A stretch of 64,000 nucleotides of DNA from Methylobacterium oxalidis (GTDB taxonomy: Bacteria > Pseudomonadota > Alphaproteobacteria > Rhizobiales > Beijerinckiaceae). The notes below the pieces were generated by a model. That model saw only the letters and a program-made list of their open reading frames with translations, was not told where the DNA came from and searched no databases. This document shows positions 9,198-18,909 of this stretch, in pieces; position 1 is the first letter of the stretch, and the number at the start of each line of letters is the position of its first letter. Where the stretch lies: NCBI RefSeq assembly GCF_007992195.1, contig NZ_BJZU01000073.1:1-64000 (forward strand). The letters are read 5' to 3'. The position numbers were made by a program, and so were the translations under genes.

Positions 9198-9993
9198 TCA
9201 CGGGCTAAACGACCGCTGGCGCGCCGCGGTCGACGCGCACAAGGCGCACGCGGCGGAGGCCTGGCCGCAGGAGGCCGGCGGTGTGATCGACCAGGAGGGC
9301 CGCTATCACGCCTGCTCGAGCATCGCGGCGGACAAGATCGCGCACTTCGAGATCCACGAGGACGAGATGGAGGCGGTGTGCGGGCATCGGCCGGCCGCCA
9401 TCCTGCACTCGCACTGCTCGAGCGAGGACGAGCAGGGCAAGATCGTCCCGCCCCAGGACTGCCCCTCGGCGCAGGACATGCGCTCGCAGATGGACTGGGC
9501 GGTGCCGTGGGGCATCTCGCTCGTGACCGAGGGTGGCGCCACGGACCCCTTCTGGTTCGGCGACCAGGTCGAGCGCCCGGCGCTGCTCGGGCGTTCGTTC
9601 CGGCACGGCGTGGACGACTGCTACAGCCTCGTGCGGGACTGGCACCGGCAGGTAGCGGGCATCGAGATCCCCGACTTCGTGCGCGAACCCGACTGGTGGG
9701 CGCCGCATGAGGGCGAGCCGCCGCTCGACCTCTACGCGCAAGGCTTCGAGCAGGCCGGCTTCGTGCGCGTCGACCGCGGCCGCGACAGCATCCTGGCTGG
9801 CGACTGCTTCATCTGCTCGGTGCGCTCGCCCGTCCTGAACCACGCCGGCGTCTACATCGGTGGCGGCCTGATCCTGCACCACCTCGCCGGCATGTGCTCG
9901 GCCCGCGATCCCGCGGCGGTGTGGCGGCCGAAGCTCGACTTCCTCGTCCGGCACCGCGACCTCCCGGAGGACTTCGTATGCTCCGAACTGTGA
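9175..9993 (+). CDS. Tail-tip peptidase, lambda K-like (MPN plus NlpC/P60)
   Basis: A 272-residue two-domain protein starting at GTG 9175, with GGAGG eight bases upstream. Residues 1-125 form an MPN/JAB-type domain, with Glu33, a HSH pair near 79-81 and a following PSAQD, which match the JAMM zinc ligands. Residues 140-272 form an NlpC/P60 domain with the expected Cys in VDDCYSL and His in LNHAGVY and LHHLAG. Lambda gpK has the same arrangement. It probably cuts peptidoglycan stem peptides or processes the tape measure during tail assembly or DNA entry. Confidence 0.85.
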   Translation: MLAAFAFDHGLNDRWRAAVDAHKAHAAEAWPQEAGGVIDQEGRYHACSSIAADKIAHFEIHEDEMEAVCGHRPAAILHSHCSSEDEQGKIVPPQDCPSAQDMRSQMDWAVPWGISLVTEGGATDPFWFGDQVERPALLGRSFRHGVDDCYSLVRDWHRQVAGIEIPDFVREPDWWAPHEGEPPLDLYAQGFEQAGFVRVDRGRDSILAGDCFICSVRSPVLNHAGVYIGGGLILHHLAGMCSARDPAAVWRPKLDFLVRHRDLPEDFVCSEL

Positions 9994-10547
9994 GGCTCTA
10001 CGGCTCGCTCGCGCGCGAAGTCGGGCCGTCATTCAAGCTCGACGTCCGGTCGCTGGCAGAGGCCTGCCTCGCGCTCGGCAGCCAGATCCCAGGTTTCCGC
10101 AGGGCAATCGAGGAGGGCCGTTTCCGGGTCACCTGCGGCGCTTCTCGCGGCAGAGGGCTCCGGCTCGGTGAGGACCAGATCACCTTCGGCCTGCCCAAAG
10201 GTGACCTGCACATTGTGCCGGTGGCGAGCGCGGCCAAGTCCGGCGCCGGCATCGGCAAGATCATCGTGGGCACCCTGATCGCCGCGGCGACTTGGTGGGC
10301 GGGCGGGCCCATGTGGCTTGTCGGCATGGGCGCCTCGCTTGCCCTCACCGGCGTCGCGAGCCTGCTGACGCCCAAGAAGAAGACCGAGAAGGAGCGCCGC
10401 AGCTACATGTTCGACGGCGGCAACAACACCTCGGATCAGGGTGGCTGCGTTCCGGTCCCGATCGGCCGCTGCATGCTGACCGGCATCACGATCTCGGCCG
10501 GCGTCACGACCGACTACGGCAACGGCCTTCCCACCGCCCGCATCTGA
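9978..10547 (+). CDS. Tail assembly protein, lambda I-like
   Basis: A 189-residue protein starting at ATG 9978, with GGAGG seven bases before it, inside the 3' end of the K-like gene. It begins with a ubiquitin-like beta-grasp segment (MLRTVRLYGSLAREVG). A hydrophobic Gly/Ala-rich segment (IIVGTLIAAATWWAGGPMWLVGMGASLAL, about residues 95-125) and a C-terminal GGNNTSDQGGCVPVPIG element follow. This architecture is characteristic of lambda gpI-type proteins encoded just before J. Confidence 0.85.
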   Translation: MLRTVRLYGSLAREVGPSFKLDVRSLAEACLALGSQIPGFRRAIEEGRFRVTCGASRGRGLRLGEDQITFGLPKGDLHIVPVASAAKSGAGIGKIIVGTLIAAATWWAGGPMWLVGMGASLALTGVASLLTPKKKTEKERRSYMFDGGNNTSDQGGCVPVPIGRCMLTGITISAGVTTDYGNGLPTARI

Positions 10548-10577
10548 TCGCTCGCGCCGGCGCTCCCCAGGGGAACC

Positions 10578-13500
10578 ATGGACAGCTTCAACCGAGACGA
10601 CGACGGGGCGCCGGTCCCGGCCGAGGACTCGCGCGCGCTCGTCGAAGCCGCGAAGACCTCCGGTTCGAAGACCGGCGGCGGCGCCAACGTCCCGAAGGAC
10701 ACGCTCTTCACCAACGCGACGGTGCGGCTCGTCGACCTCCTCGGAGAGGGCGAGATCAACGGCATCGTCGGCGGCCTGAAGGGCGTCTACCTCAACAACA
10801 CGCCCATCGAGAACGCGGACGGCTCGCGCAACTTCCAGGGCATCTCCCTCGACTCCCGGACAGGCACGCCGGGGCAGACCTACATGCCCGGCTATCCGGA
10901 CGTAGAGACGTCGCAAGAAGTCGGCGTGCAGGTCAAGAAGGCGCTTCCCGTCACCGCCACGGTGACCGATCCGAGCGCCGACCGCGCGCGCATCACGCTG
11001 CAGATCCCCTCGCTGCTCTATGCCGACAGCAAGGGGAACGTGAACGCGTGGCGCATCGACTTCCTGATCCAAGTCCGGTACTCGGGCGGCCCCTGGGTCA
11101 ATCAGCTCGGCGCCCTGGCCGTGCAGGGCAAGGCGTCCTCGGCCTTCTTCCCGAGCTACGAGATCGATCTTCCCCGCAACCCCGGCGGCGCGTCGGCGCC
11201 CTGGCAAATCCAGGTGGTGCGCCTCTCGGACGACACCGAGACCTCGAACGCGCAGTTCCCGAACATGCAGTTCGCGAGCGACCTGATCTACCAGTCGCTC
11301 ACGACCATCGTGGACGCGAAGTTCACCTACCCGGGCTCGGCCATCGTCGGCATCACGGCCGATGCCAGCCAGTTCGGCTCGAGTCTGCCGCAGCGGCAGT
11401 ACCTCGTGGACGGCATCAAAATGCGCGTCCCGACGAACTACGACCCGGTGGCGAGGACCTATGCCGGCATCTGGGACGGGACCTTCAAGGAGGCCTGGTG
11501 CAACAACCCGGCCTGGGTCCTGTACATGCTGCTCGAGAACGATCGCTTCGGCCTCGGCCAGCTGATCGATGTCTCGGCGGTCGACAAGTGGTCGCTCTAC
11601 CAGATCGGTGCCTATTGCGACGGGCTCGTGCCGGATGGGAAGGGCGGGCAGGAGCCGCGGTTCACCTTCAACGGCGTGATCGCCGAGCAGCAGGACGCCT
11701 TCGACCTCCTGGAGCTCGTCGCCCAGGTTTTCCGCGGAATGACCTATTGGTCCTCTGGCACGGTGACCGCGACGCAGGATCGCCCGGGTGACGTGAAGCT
11801 CCTCGTCACCGAGGCGAACGTCATCGACGGCGAGTTCTCCTACGCCTCGTCCGGCCGTCAGGCGCGGCACACGGTGGCGATCGTCGCCTGGAACGACCCG
11901 ACCGACCTCTACCGGACGAACTACGAGGTCGTGGAGGACCCGGCCGGCGTCGCCCGCTACGGCTACAACCCGACGAAGGTCGACCTCCTCGGCTGCACCT
12001 CGCGCGGCCAGGCGCACCGTGCCGGCCTCTGGACGCTCCTGACCGAGCTTCAGGAGACGCAGGTCCTCACCTACCGCGCCGGCCTCGACCACGCGGTGGT
12101 GCGCCCAGGCGACCTGATCGCCGTGCAGGATCCACAGATCGCGGCGGTAGATCTGTCCGGCCGCGTGCTCGCCGGCTCGACGGCGACCGTGTTGCGTCTC
12201 GACCGCCCGGTGACGGTCGGCTCCGGGGCCACGGTTTCCGTGACGATGCCGGACGGCACCGTGGCGGAGCGCGGCGTGCAGCCGGCGACCGCGGCGACGG
12301 AGGTCGCGCTCACCGGCGCGCTGCCGGCGGTTCCGGACCCGGCCGCCGTATGGGTGGTCGCGACCTCGCTGAAGCCACAGCTGTTCCGGGTCATCTCGAT
12401 CCGGGAGGCTGAGCCGCACATCTACGAAGTCACGGCTCTCCAGCACGAGCCCGGCAAGTACGCGACCGTCGACACCGGGGCTCCCTTCGAGGAGCTGCCG
12501 ATCTCGAATTTCCCGACAACGGTTCTCCCGCCGACCAACCTCGCCGTCATCGAGTCGGTCTATTACGAGCTGGGGCAGGCCAAGCAGTCCCTCACGTTCT
12601 CCTGGACCGCGGGCCAACCGTTCAACTCGGTCGGCTACTTCGTGACCGCGATCAAGCCCGATGGCGCGATCATCACGCTACCGCGCCGCGCCTCCGCGTC
12701 AGCCGACTTCACCGACGTGGCGGCCGGCACGTGGACCTTCATCGTGACGGCGATCGGCCTCACGGGTGCGATCTCGGCGCCGGCGCAGATCACCTACGAC
12801 GTGGTCGGCTGGGGCGGCCGCCAGGCCGCGAAGGTGGTCAACCTCCAGGTGCTCGGCGGCGGCCAGACCTTCGTGGGCCGCGCCTGCACCGTCGAGTGGG
12901 ACTACGACTTCCCGGGCGGCTACGCCGCCTACCCCATCCGGCCGGTCGTCTACGTCTACGACGCCAGCTCGGGCGCGCTCCTGCACCGCGAGATCCTCGC
13001 GACGGGGGCGGAGGAGTGGACCTACGCCTACGACGTGAACGTGAACGAGGGCGGCCCGCGCCGCCAGTTCCGCGTGGCCGTCGCCGCCACGGACCCGGCG
13101 GGCGCGGAGGGCAACCAGGCCTCGCTTCTGGTCAACAACCCGCCGCCGGCTCTGGTAAATCCGGATCTCGACTCCGCGCCGGGCTTCCTCTTCATCGCGA
13201 TTGACCAGCCGTCCGATAAGGACTGGGTCGGCTACCTGCACTGGATCTCCAGCACTTCGGGATTCGGCCCCCTCGTGACGCCGCCGACGCTCGACGTCGG
13301 GAGCAACTTCACGAGCGTGCCCCGCAGCAGCGGCACCTACTATGTGCGCTCGGCCGCCTACGACGCTTTCGGCAAGACGCCCGGCGAGCTGAACATCTCC
13401 GCGGAGGAGATGGTCACGATCTCGGATGTGGCGTTGGATCCGACCGACCCGGGCATCCCGCAGGGCCTCGCGCTCACCACGGGAGTCGACGTCGCTCCGG

Positions 13501-15935
13501 ACGGCACGGTGACGGGCTGGGTCAAGGGCACTTGGACGGCGCTCACGACGGCGAACCTCGGATTCTACGAAGTCGCCATGCGGGAGGGTGCGGGCGGCTG
13601 GATCACGGTCGGCTCAGTTGAGAAGGCGGTTCAGGAATTCACCCGCCGCGGCTTGGTGCCGGGCTCGACCGTGAGCATGCGCGTCCGCTCGGTCTCGGAG
13701 AACGGATTCGGCATCTCAGGCTGGTCGATGGTCCAGACCATCACCGTGGCGCTCAACACGACACCGCCAGGGCCCGCGACGAGCCTCACCGGGAACGCGG
13801 CCGCTCAGACCGCGACGCTGCGCTGGACGAATCCAGCGGCCAAGGATCTCGCCTACGTCGAGGTGTGGGAGGGCGCGACGAACGTCCTCGTCAACGCGAC
13901 GCAGATCGGCTCCGCGACGCGAGACTACTTCGTGCGCTCGGGCCTCACGCCGGGGCAGACGCGCTACTACTGGGTCCGCCCGGTCAACACGTCCCGCGTG
14001 CCGGCAGCGAGTTACACGGGCCCGCTGGCGCTGACCACCATCAAGATCGACGGCGTCTACATCAGCGACGACACGATCACCGCGGCCCAGATCGCCGGTA
14101 AGACGATCACCGCCGACGAGATCGCCGGCCAGACAATCACGGCCGCGGAGATCAAGACCGGCACAATCACCGCCGATCAGATCAACATGGCGACAATCAA
14201 GCTGGGGCCGGACGGCATCCTGGTCGGGGATGGCACCCTCTCGAGCGTCTTCGCGGGCAGCAACTCCACCAAGATCAACGGGGGAGCACTTCTCGCCAAC
14301 ACGATCGGCGCGAACCTCCTGAAAATCGGCGTCCGCGGTATCACAGTCGCCGGCATCGAGTTCGCGATGGAGCGCGACGCAAACGGCGCGCTGACCGGCA
14401 AGCTGACCTGGACGGCCGGCACGATCTCCTATGTCGGCGACGACGGCACGGTCGCTGTGCACAGCATCGCGGCCGGCTCGCTCGTGACGAACGGTGTCCG
14501 CAGCTACGTCTGGTGGTGCCGGCGCGCGGGCGTGAACACGGTGCTCCAGGCGCAGAACGACACGGCGACACCCTCAGTCGCGGCGTTCATCAACACCGAC
14601 ATCGACAACATCATCCTGTGCGTGTCCTCGGGCACCACGGGACTCATGCCGATCTACGGTGGCACCATCATCGACGGGACCAAGATCACGACGCGCTCGA
14701 TCGCGGCGGAGATGATCGCTTCGGACGCGATCCAGACCCGCCACATGACCGCCAACTCGATTCAAGGCGACCGCATCCAGGCCGGCACGATCAACGCCAA
14801 CCGCTTGCAGGGCGACACGACGCTGACGAACCGGCTCTTCATCGGCTCGGACCGGTTCCAGATCCAGCAGCGCGGGGCGGCTTACGACGTCAACGGCAAC
14901 CCCGCCCGCTACGGCGGCGCCATTGGCATCCTCGACAACGGCACCTTCGACGGCAACGTGCGCTGGCGCGTGGCGCTGGGCGCGCTGCGCGACTGGACCG
15001 GCGTCAACGACGATTTCGGCCTGATCCTCTGGGACAGGCAGGGGCGCGAGATCCTGCATTCCGGCGACAGCGCGGGCGCGCGCATCAACGCGCTGGCGCT
15101 GGTGAACACGACAGGCTCGGGCGTCAACATGCTCCCAAACTCCGACTTCTCGATGAATACCCTGGCCTTCTGGGGGCCGCTCTACAACAACACGGGCGTC
15201 CCGCCGGTCGGTTCGCTCAACGACAACTTTCGCGGCGTGCAATACACGAACGTCTGTCAGGTCCGTGAGCTGGCCGGCGGCCTTCTGCACGGCGGCAACG
15301 TCTGGGACTGGGTCAATATGGGCCCGATGGGCCGGATCACGGTCAAGCCGAGCCAGCGTTACGAACTCTCGCTCTACATCGGGACGCTGGGCTGCACCGC
15401 CGAGGTCCATATCTGGTGGTTCGACGGCAACGGCGCTGTGGTCGGCGAGAGCGTGCCGGCTGGGGCGGTCAAGGACGACGGTTCGACCCAGGCCAGCACG
15501 GTCGGCCAGATGAACTTCGGCACGACCTTCCATCTCGGCCAGTATGCCCGGATCGGCGGGTTCGCGACGGCACACCCCTCGGCCGTCTCGGCGCTGGTCG
15601 GCATCCGCTGCTACGGCGCCGGCACGGGCAACGACGCCTACGCCTGGATCACGCAGGCTTATTTCGGCGAGGCCGGGGCGCAGCAGACCCGCCTGTCGGC
15701 GTGGTCGCCCTCCGACGTCGTCAAGCAGATCACGGCCGGCAACGTCTCGACCTATATCGCGAGCGCCGCGATCGGCGAAGCCTACATCGGGCAGCTCTCC
15801 GCCTCGAAGATCACGGCCGGCTCGCTGTCAGCTTTCACGGCTGTTCTCGGCACCGTGACCTCGGGATTGATCCGCTCGCCTGACAGCCGAATGCAGATCA
15901 ACCTCGACGCCGGTCGCATCGAAATCTACGACTGA
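10578..15935 (+). CDS. Host-specificity / tip attachment protein, lambda J-like
   Basis: At 1785 residues, the largest gene in the window. The N-terminal 600 residues carry the J-type tail-hub core (LVDLLGEGEINGIVGGLKGVYLN, then IWDGTFKEAWCNNPAWVLYMLL). Residues of about 640-1160 contain successive fibronectin-III-like modules (SLTFSWTAGQPF, ATLRWTNPAAKD). Around 1166-1195 there is a short tandem motif of ITAxxIAGxT type, repeated later as SIAAEMIASDAI, likely a triple-helical stalk. The C-terminus ends DSRMQINLDAGRIEIYD. It would form the tail tip and bind the host surface, and it should be the main host-range determinant. Confidence 0.9.
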   Translation: MDSFNRDDDGAPVPAEDSRALVEAAKTSGSKTGGGANVPKDTLFTNATVRLVDLLGEGEINGIVGGLKGVYLNNTPIENADGSRNFQGISLDSRTGTPGQTYMPGYPDVETSQEVGVQVKKALPVTATVTDPSADRARITLQIPSLLYADSKGNVNAWRIDFLIQVRYSGGPWVNQLGALAVQGKASSAFFPSYEIDLPRNPGGASAPWQIQVVRLSDDTETSNAQFPNMQFASDLIYQSLTTIVDAKFTYPGSAIVGITADASQFGSSLPQRQYLVDGIKMRVPTNYDPVARTYAGIWDGTFKEAWCNNPAWVLYMLLENDRFGLGQLIDVSAVDKWSLYQIGAYCDGLVPDGKGGQEPRFTFNGVIAEQQDAFDLLELVAQVFRGMTYWSSGTVTATQDRPGDVKLLVTEANVIDGEFSYASSGRQARHTVAIVAWNDPTDLYRTNYEVVEDPAGVARYGYNPTKVDLLGCTSRGQAHRAGLWTLLTELQETQVLTYRAGLDHAVVRPGDLIAVQDPQIAAVDLSGRVLAGSTATVLRLDRPVTVGSGATVSVTMPDGTVAERGVQPATAATEVALTGALPAVPDPAAVWVVATSLKPQLFRVISIREAEPHIYEVTALQHEPGKYATVDTGAPFEELPISNFPTTVLPPTNLAVIESVYYELGQAKQSLTFSWTAGQPFNSVGYFVTAIKPDGAIITLPRRASASADFTDVAAGTWTFIVTAIGLTGAISAPAQITYDVVGWGGRQAAKVVNLQVLGGGQTFVGRACTVEWDYDFPGGYAAYPIRPVVYVYDASSGALLHREILATGAEEWTYAYDVNVNEGGPRRQFRVAVAATDPAGAEGNQASLLVNNPPPALVNPDLDSAPGFLFIAIDQPSDKDWVGYLHWISSTSGFGPLVTPPTLDVGSNFTSVPRSSGTYYVRSAAYDAFGKTPGELNISAEEMVTISDVALDPTDPGIPQGLALTTGVDVAPDGTVTGWVKGTWTALTTANLGFYEVAMREGAGGWITVGSVEKAVQEFTRRGLVPGSTVSMRVRSVSENGFGISGWSMVQTITVALNTTPPGPATSLTGNAAAQTATLRWTNPAAKDLAYVEVWEGATNVLVNATQIGSATRDYFVRSGLTPGQTRYYWVRPVNTSRVPAASYTGPLALTTIKIDGVYISDDTITAAQIAGKTITADEIAGQTITAAEIKTGTITADQINMATIKLGPDGILVGDGTLSSVFAGSNSTKINGGALLANTIGANLLKIGVRGITVAGIEFAMERDANGALTGKLTWTAGTISYVGDDGTVAVHSIAAGSLVTNGVRSYVWWCRRAGVNTVLQAQNDTATPSVAAFINTDIDNIILCVSSGTTGLMPIYGGTIIDGTKITTRSIAAEMIASDAIQTRHMTANSIQGDRIQAGTINANRLQGDTTLTNRLFIGSDRFQIQQRGAAYDVNGNPARYGGAIGILDNGTFDGNVRWRVALGALRDWTGVNDDFGLILWDRQGREILHSGDSAGARINALALVNTTGSGVNMLPNSDFSMNTLAFWGPLYNNTGVPPVGSLNDNFRGVQYTNVCQVRELAGGLLHGGNVWDWVNMGPMGRITVKPSQRYELSLYIGTLGCTAEVHIWWFDGNGAVVGESVPAGAVKDDGSTQASTVGQMNFGTTFHLGQYARIGGFATAHPSAVSALVGIRCYGAGTGNDAYAWITQAYFGEAGAQQTRLSAWSPSDVVKQITAGNVSTYIASAAIGEAYIGQLSASKITAGSLSAFTAVLGTVTSGLIRSPDSRMQINLDAGRIEIYD

Positions 15936-15938
15936 GAC

Positions 15939-16376
15939 ATGGCACAGCGCGTCATCGTAGGTCGGCATCCTGACGGAGCTGTCGGCCTCTTCATCTCACG
16001 GCCCGGCGTCAACGTCGGGGACGTAGGCTCAGGCGATTACAACAATCTCTGGTTCTCGACCCAATTCGCGAACGTCGGGACGGTGCTCGCCAAAGGAACG
16101 TGCGGGCTGAACCAAGACGTCTGGTTCGGCGATCCGGGGTATGTGCCGCTGATCCGCTTCGAGGAATGGACCGGGTCGGCAGCGATTACATATCCGAATT
16201 TCGGCTTCCCGTTCTCGGCGAATGGGAGGTTCTACCGGGCGGACTGGACGCGGTATCAGCTCGGGCATCTCGCCCGTAACGGCTTCCGCATCATCAAGCG
16301 CGATCCCGCCACGGACAGCGGCGCGGTCTCGCCGACGTTCCGCTGGCTCGCCTACACCATCCCGGCTTGGGGCTGA
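15939..16376 (+). CDS. Phage tail-tip accessory protein A, unknown
   Basis: A 145-residue protein starting three bases after the J-like gene. It begins AQRVIVGRHPDGAVGLFISRPG, with many aromatic residues, and ends in WLAYTIPAWG. It belongs to a set of four genes between J and the lysis genes. The family is known to me only as a hypothetical phage protein. The position suggests a fibre or tail-tip protein that extends host recognition. Confidence 0.65.
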   Translation: MAQRVIVGRHPDGAVGLFISRPGVNVGDVGSGDYNNLWFSTQFANVGTVLAKGTCGLNQDVWFGDPGYVPLIRFEEWTGSAAITYPNFGFPFSANGRFYRADWTRYQLGHLARNGFRIIKRDPATDSGAVSPTFRWLAYTIPAWG

Positions 16377-16379
16377 GCG

Positions 16380-16793
16380 ATGCCGCTGCGCGTCTACATG
16401 ATCCCGGGGCAGATCGCTGTCACGAAGCCGGGGAAGGAAGTCCACGGCGGCCGGCCCGACGATTACCTGCTCATCATCGGCTACAAGACCGATCACATGA
16501 TGATGCAGGGCTACGCGGCGATCGATGGTGCCCGCAATATGTGGACGGCCTTCTCGGAAGTATTCCCGCAGGCGCCGGACGTCTGGTGGCAGATGTTCTA
16601 CGGGGACCGCGTCGTAGTCCCACCGGCCCGCTGGTTTCCGCAGGCGCAGCAGTTCGTCCAATCGACGGTGGCGAACCTCACGATCGCGCAGAACGCCTGG
16701 ACCGCCAACTTCCCGATCGCCTCTAACATCGCGGGCGCCCCGGCCGAGCCGACCGGCGTCATCTTCACCGTCCATAGGCGAGGGCAGCTCTGA
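16380..16793 (+). CDS. Phage tail-tip accessory protein B, unknown
   Basis: A 137-residue protein, four bases downstream of the previous gene. Aromatic-rich, with VWWQMFYGDRVVVPPARWFP in the centre, and no recognised motif. Its ATG-overlap with the next gene (stop and start share a base at 16793) shows translational coupling, so the four genes 15939-18174 are probably expressed together as a tail-fibre module. Confidence 0.65.
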   Translation: MPLRVYMIPGQIAVTKPGKEVHGGRPDDYLLIIGYKTDHMMMQGYAAIDGARNMWTAFSEVFPQAPDVWWQMFYGDRVVVPPARWFPQAQQFVQSTVANLTIAQNAWTANFPIASNIAGAPAEPTGVIFTVHRRGQL

Positions 16794-17278
16794 TGGGCAT
16801 GTCGATGCGCTTTATGCGCCCGGTCGACGGCGCGGGCGGCCGCGTCGACCCGATGCGCGTGCTGACCCATTCCGGGTACCAGCCGAACGACCTCAGCGAC
16901 GAGGTAATGTTCTCCGGGCTGTGGCCGGCCATGTACTACGATTGGGCGCAGTGGCGCCTCGACGTGAACGCCGCCGCTGACTTCACGTGGCAGCCGCAAT
17001 GGGACTCAGGCCGGCAGTTCATCACCTACCCTAACCTGCACATGGTCTATATTCGCGACGACGGCGGGATCACGTATCCCTACGTGCGCTCACTCAATAA
17101 CCGACCGACGCAGGCCAGCACGACCTACAGCCTCGACGGCATGGCGCGCCTCCAGGGCGAAGTCGTCCACCGCGGCGGCAACGTCTTCTCGGTACAAGTC
17201 ATCATGCAGCAGATCAATTACCGTGAATTCATCTCGGGTTATCTGCGCATGTTCCTTATCGGTAGAGGCATGAACTGA
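16793..17278 (+). CDS. Phage tail-tip accessory protein C, unknown
   Basis: A 161-residue protein overlapping both neighbours by one base. Tyr- and Trp-rich, with a probable beta-sandwich character (YPNLHMVYIRDDGGITYPYVRS). I recognise no domain. Part of the J-adjacent module. It may form part of the tail-fibre receptor-binding tip. Confidence 0.65.
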   Translation: MGMSMRFMRPVDGAGGRVDPMRVLTHSGYQPNDLSDEVMFSGLWPAMYYDWAQWRLDVNAAADFTWQPQWDSGRQFITYPNLHMVYIRDDGGITYPYVRSLNNRPTQASTTYSLDGMARLQGEVVHRGGNVFSVQVIMQQINYREFISGYLRMFLIGRGMN

Positions 17279-18174
17279 TGGTCGGGATCTTTCTCACGCT
17301 GAAGCGCGTGCAGGGCAGCGGCTACGTCGCTCAGACGACGATGCAGCCGCCCGACGAGGCAGCGCAAGCTGCCCTGTTCCGCGAGAAGGGCATCCCGTTC
17401 GTCGTCATCCCCCTGGACGAGCATTCGGGCTGGGTCGAAATGCAGCCGGAAGGCGCCTTCACGTTCCGGCCGCGCGGCGAGTTGCCGGGCGAATTCAGCA
17501 AGACAGAGCTGCTGCCGGGAGAAGAGACGACGTTCCCGAACCTGCCTGCCGGCACGAAAATTCATGTGCAGGGACCGGTCTCGGCCATGCTCGATTGGGA
17601 CGCGGACGGGGAGGAGAAGAAGGACGCCAGCTTCGGCATCACGCTCCCGGGCACGTACCGCTTCATCGTGGAGTCGTTCCCCTTCGAGCGCCGCCTTTTC
17701 GACATCACTGTCGCCATGCCGTCGGCCGACGCGAGGTCGGTCGAGCAGGCCGAGACCGTCATCGGCCCTGACGCCGCGCAGATGCGCGAGCTGGCGAAAT
17801 ACTCGGCGATGCGCTTCTTCGTGCAGGCGGCCGAGAACGATAAGGTGCCGGCGACACTGCGCGCGATGTACGTGCGCAAGCTCGAAGAGGCGAAGGCCGT
17901 GCTCGCGGGCGGCACGTCTGCCTTCATCGAGGCGGAGATCGCGACGCGCAAGGAAGCCGACCCGACGTTCCAGGCGACGCCTCAACAGTGGGCGGAGGTC
18001 ATCGTGGGGATGGCCGCGCAGTCCGATCAGATCGAGCTGCAACGCATGCGCGTCTCGGCCGAGCTGGACGCCGCGCCGGCCGACGTCCTAGCGATCCTCG
18101 GCGTGCTCGCCAAGCACAAGATCGCGCTGGAGACGTCGCCCACCAGCACCAACGGAACGTGGGCGCCGATGTAG
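17278..18174 (+). CDS. Phage tail-fibre associated protein D, unknown
   Basis: A 298-residue protein overlapping the previous stop by one base. The first 145 residues are beta-rich with phrases such as GTKIHVQGPVSAMLDWDADG and LPGTYRFIVESFPFERR, resembling an immunoglobulin-like carbohydrate-binding fold. The second half is helical and charged. It could be a chaperone-like or adhesion component of the tail fibre. No family recognised. Confidence 0.6.
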   Translation: MVGIFLTLKRVQGSGYVAQTTMQPPDEAAQAALFREKGIPFVVIPLDEHSGWVEMQPEGAFTFRPRGELPGEFSKTELLPGEETTFPNLPAGTKIHVQGPVSAMLDWDADGEEKKDASFGITLPGTYRFIVESFPFERRLFDITVAMPSADARSVEQAETVIGPDAAQMRELAKYSAMRFFVQAAENDKVPATLRAMYVRKLEEAKAVLAGGTSAFIEAEIATRKEADPTFQATPQQWAEVIVGMAAQSDQIELQRMRVSAELDAAPADVLAILGVLAKHKIALETSPTSTNGTWAPM

Positions 18175-18242
18175 CGCGCCGCCTTCAAACCTTCGTTCAC
18201 GGCCGCTTGCGAGCGGCGCTCTTTGACATCGTGGAGATCCCC

Positions 18243-18908
18243 ATGGCCGCCGCCAACTTCGAGCGGGCGCTCGCGCTCGTCCTGCAGCACGAAGGCGGGT
18301 ACGTCGATCACCCTGCCGACCCCGGCGGTGCGACGAACCTCGGCGTGACGATCGGCACGCTCTCGGGTTGGCTCGGCCGGCCGGCAACCAAGGCCGAGGT
18401 GGGAGCGCTCACCAAAGCGACAGTCGCGCCGATCTACCGGAAGAACTACTGGGACGCGGTTCGCGGCGACGATCTTCCCGGCGGGGTCGACTACTGCGTC
18501 TTCGATTTCGCCGTGAACTCAGGCCAGGGACGCGCGATCCCCTCGCTTCAACGGGCGATCGGCGTGGCAGACGACGGCGTGATCGGACCCATCACGCTCG
18601 CCAATGTCGCCTCGCGCTCAAGTGCGCAGATCATCGAACGGATCTGCGACGACCGCATGGTGTTCCTGCGCCGCCTCTCGACGTGGCCGACCTTCGGCAA
18701 GGGCTGGACGAAGCGGGTCGAGGGCGTGCGGGTCGAAGCGCTGGCGATGGCCGCGGCCGCGGCGCTGGTCGCCTCGTCGCGGCCCGTGCCAGCTCCCGCG
18801 AAGCCGATCCCGGCGCCCGCCATCACCTCTCCGACGCAGCCTGTGCCGACCGTGAAGACGGGCGGCCTCCTCGCGGCCATCGCCGCCCTCTTCAAGAAGG
18901 CCTTCTGA
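18243..18908 (+). CDS. Endolysin, glycoside hydrolase 108 type
   Basis: A 221-residue lysin that cuts peptidoglycan glycan chains. Start ATG 18243 follows a GGAGAT site. The catalytic signature HEGGYVDHPADPGGATN includes the family Glu (Glu17). It is followed by NYWDAVRGDDLPGGVDYCVFDFAVNSG, typical of GH108 (the zliS/ydcF-type lysozyme family). A peptidoglycan-binding part (ALQRAIGVADDGVIGP type) follows, with a Pro/Ala-rich linker to a hydrophobic C-terminus. There is no N-terminal signal, so export probably depends on the holin encoded next. Confidence 0.9.
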   Translation: MAAANFERALALVLQHEGGYVDHPADPGGATNLGVTIGTLSGWLGRPATKAEVGALTKATVAPIYRKNYWDAVRGDDLPGGVDYCVFDFAVNSGQGRAIPSLQRAIGVADDGVIGPITLANVASRSSAQIIERICDDRMVFLRRLSTWPTFGKGWTKRVEGVRVEALAMAAAAALVASSRPVPAPAKPIPAPAITSPTQPVPTVKTGGLLAAIAALFKKAF

Positions 18909-18909
18909 C

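Noticed and set aside
10029-12617. Long minus-strand open frame (862 codons) opposite the J-like gene
   Set aside because: High-GC shadow frame: composition is Arg- and Gly-rich with no domain, and the + strand J gene explains the region.
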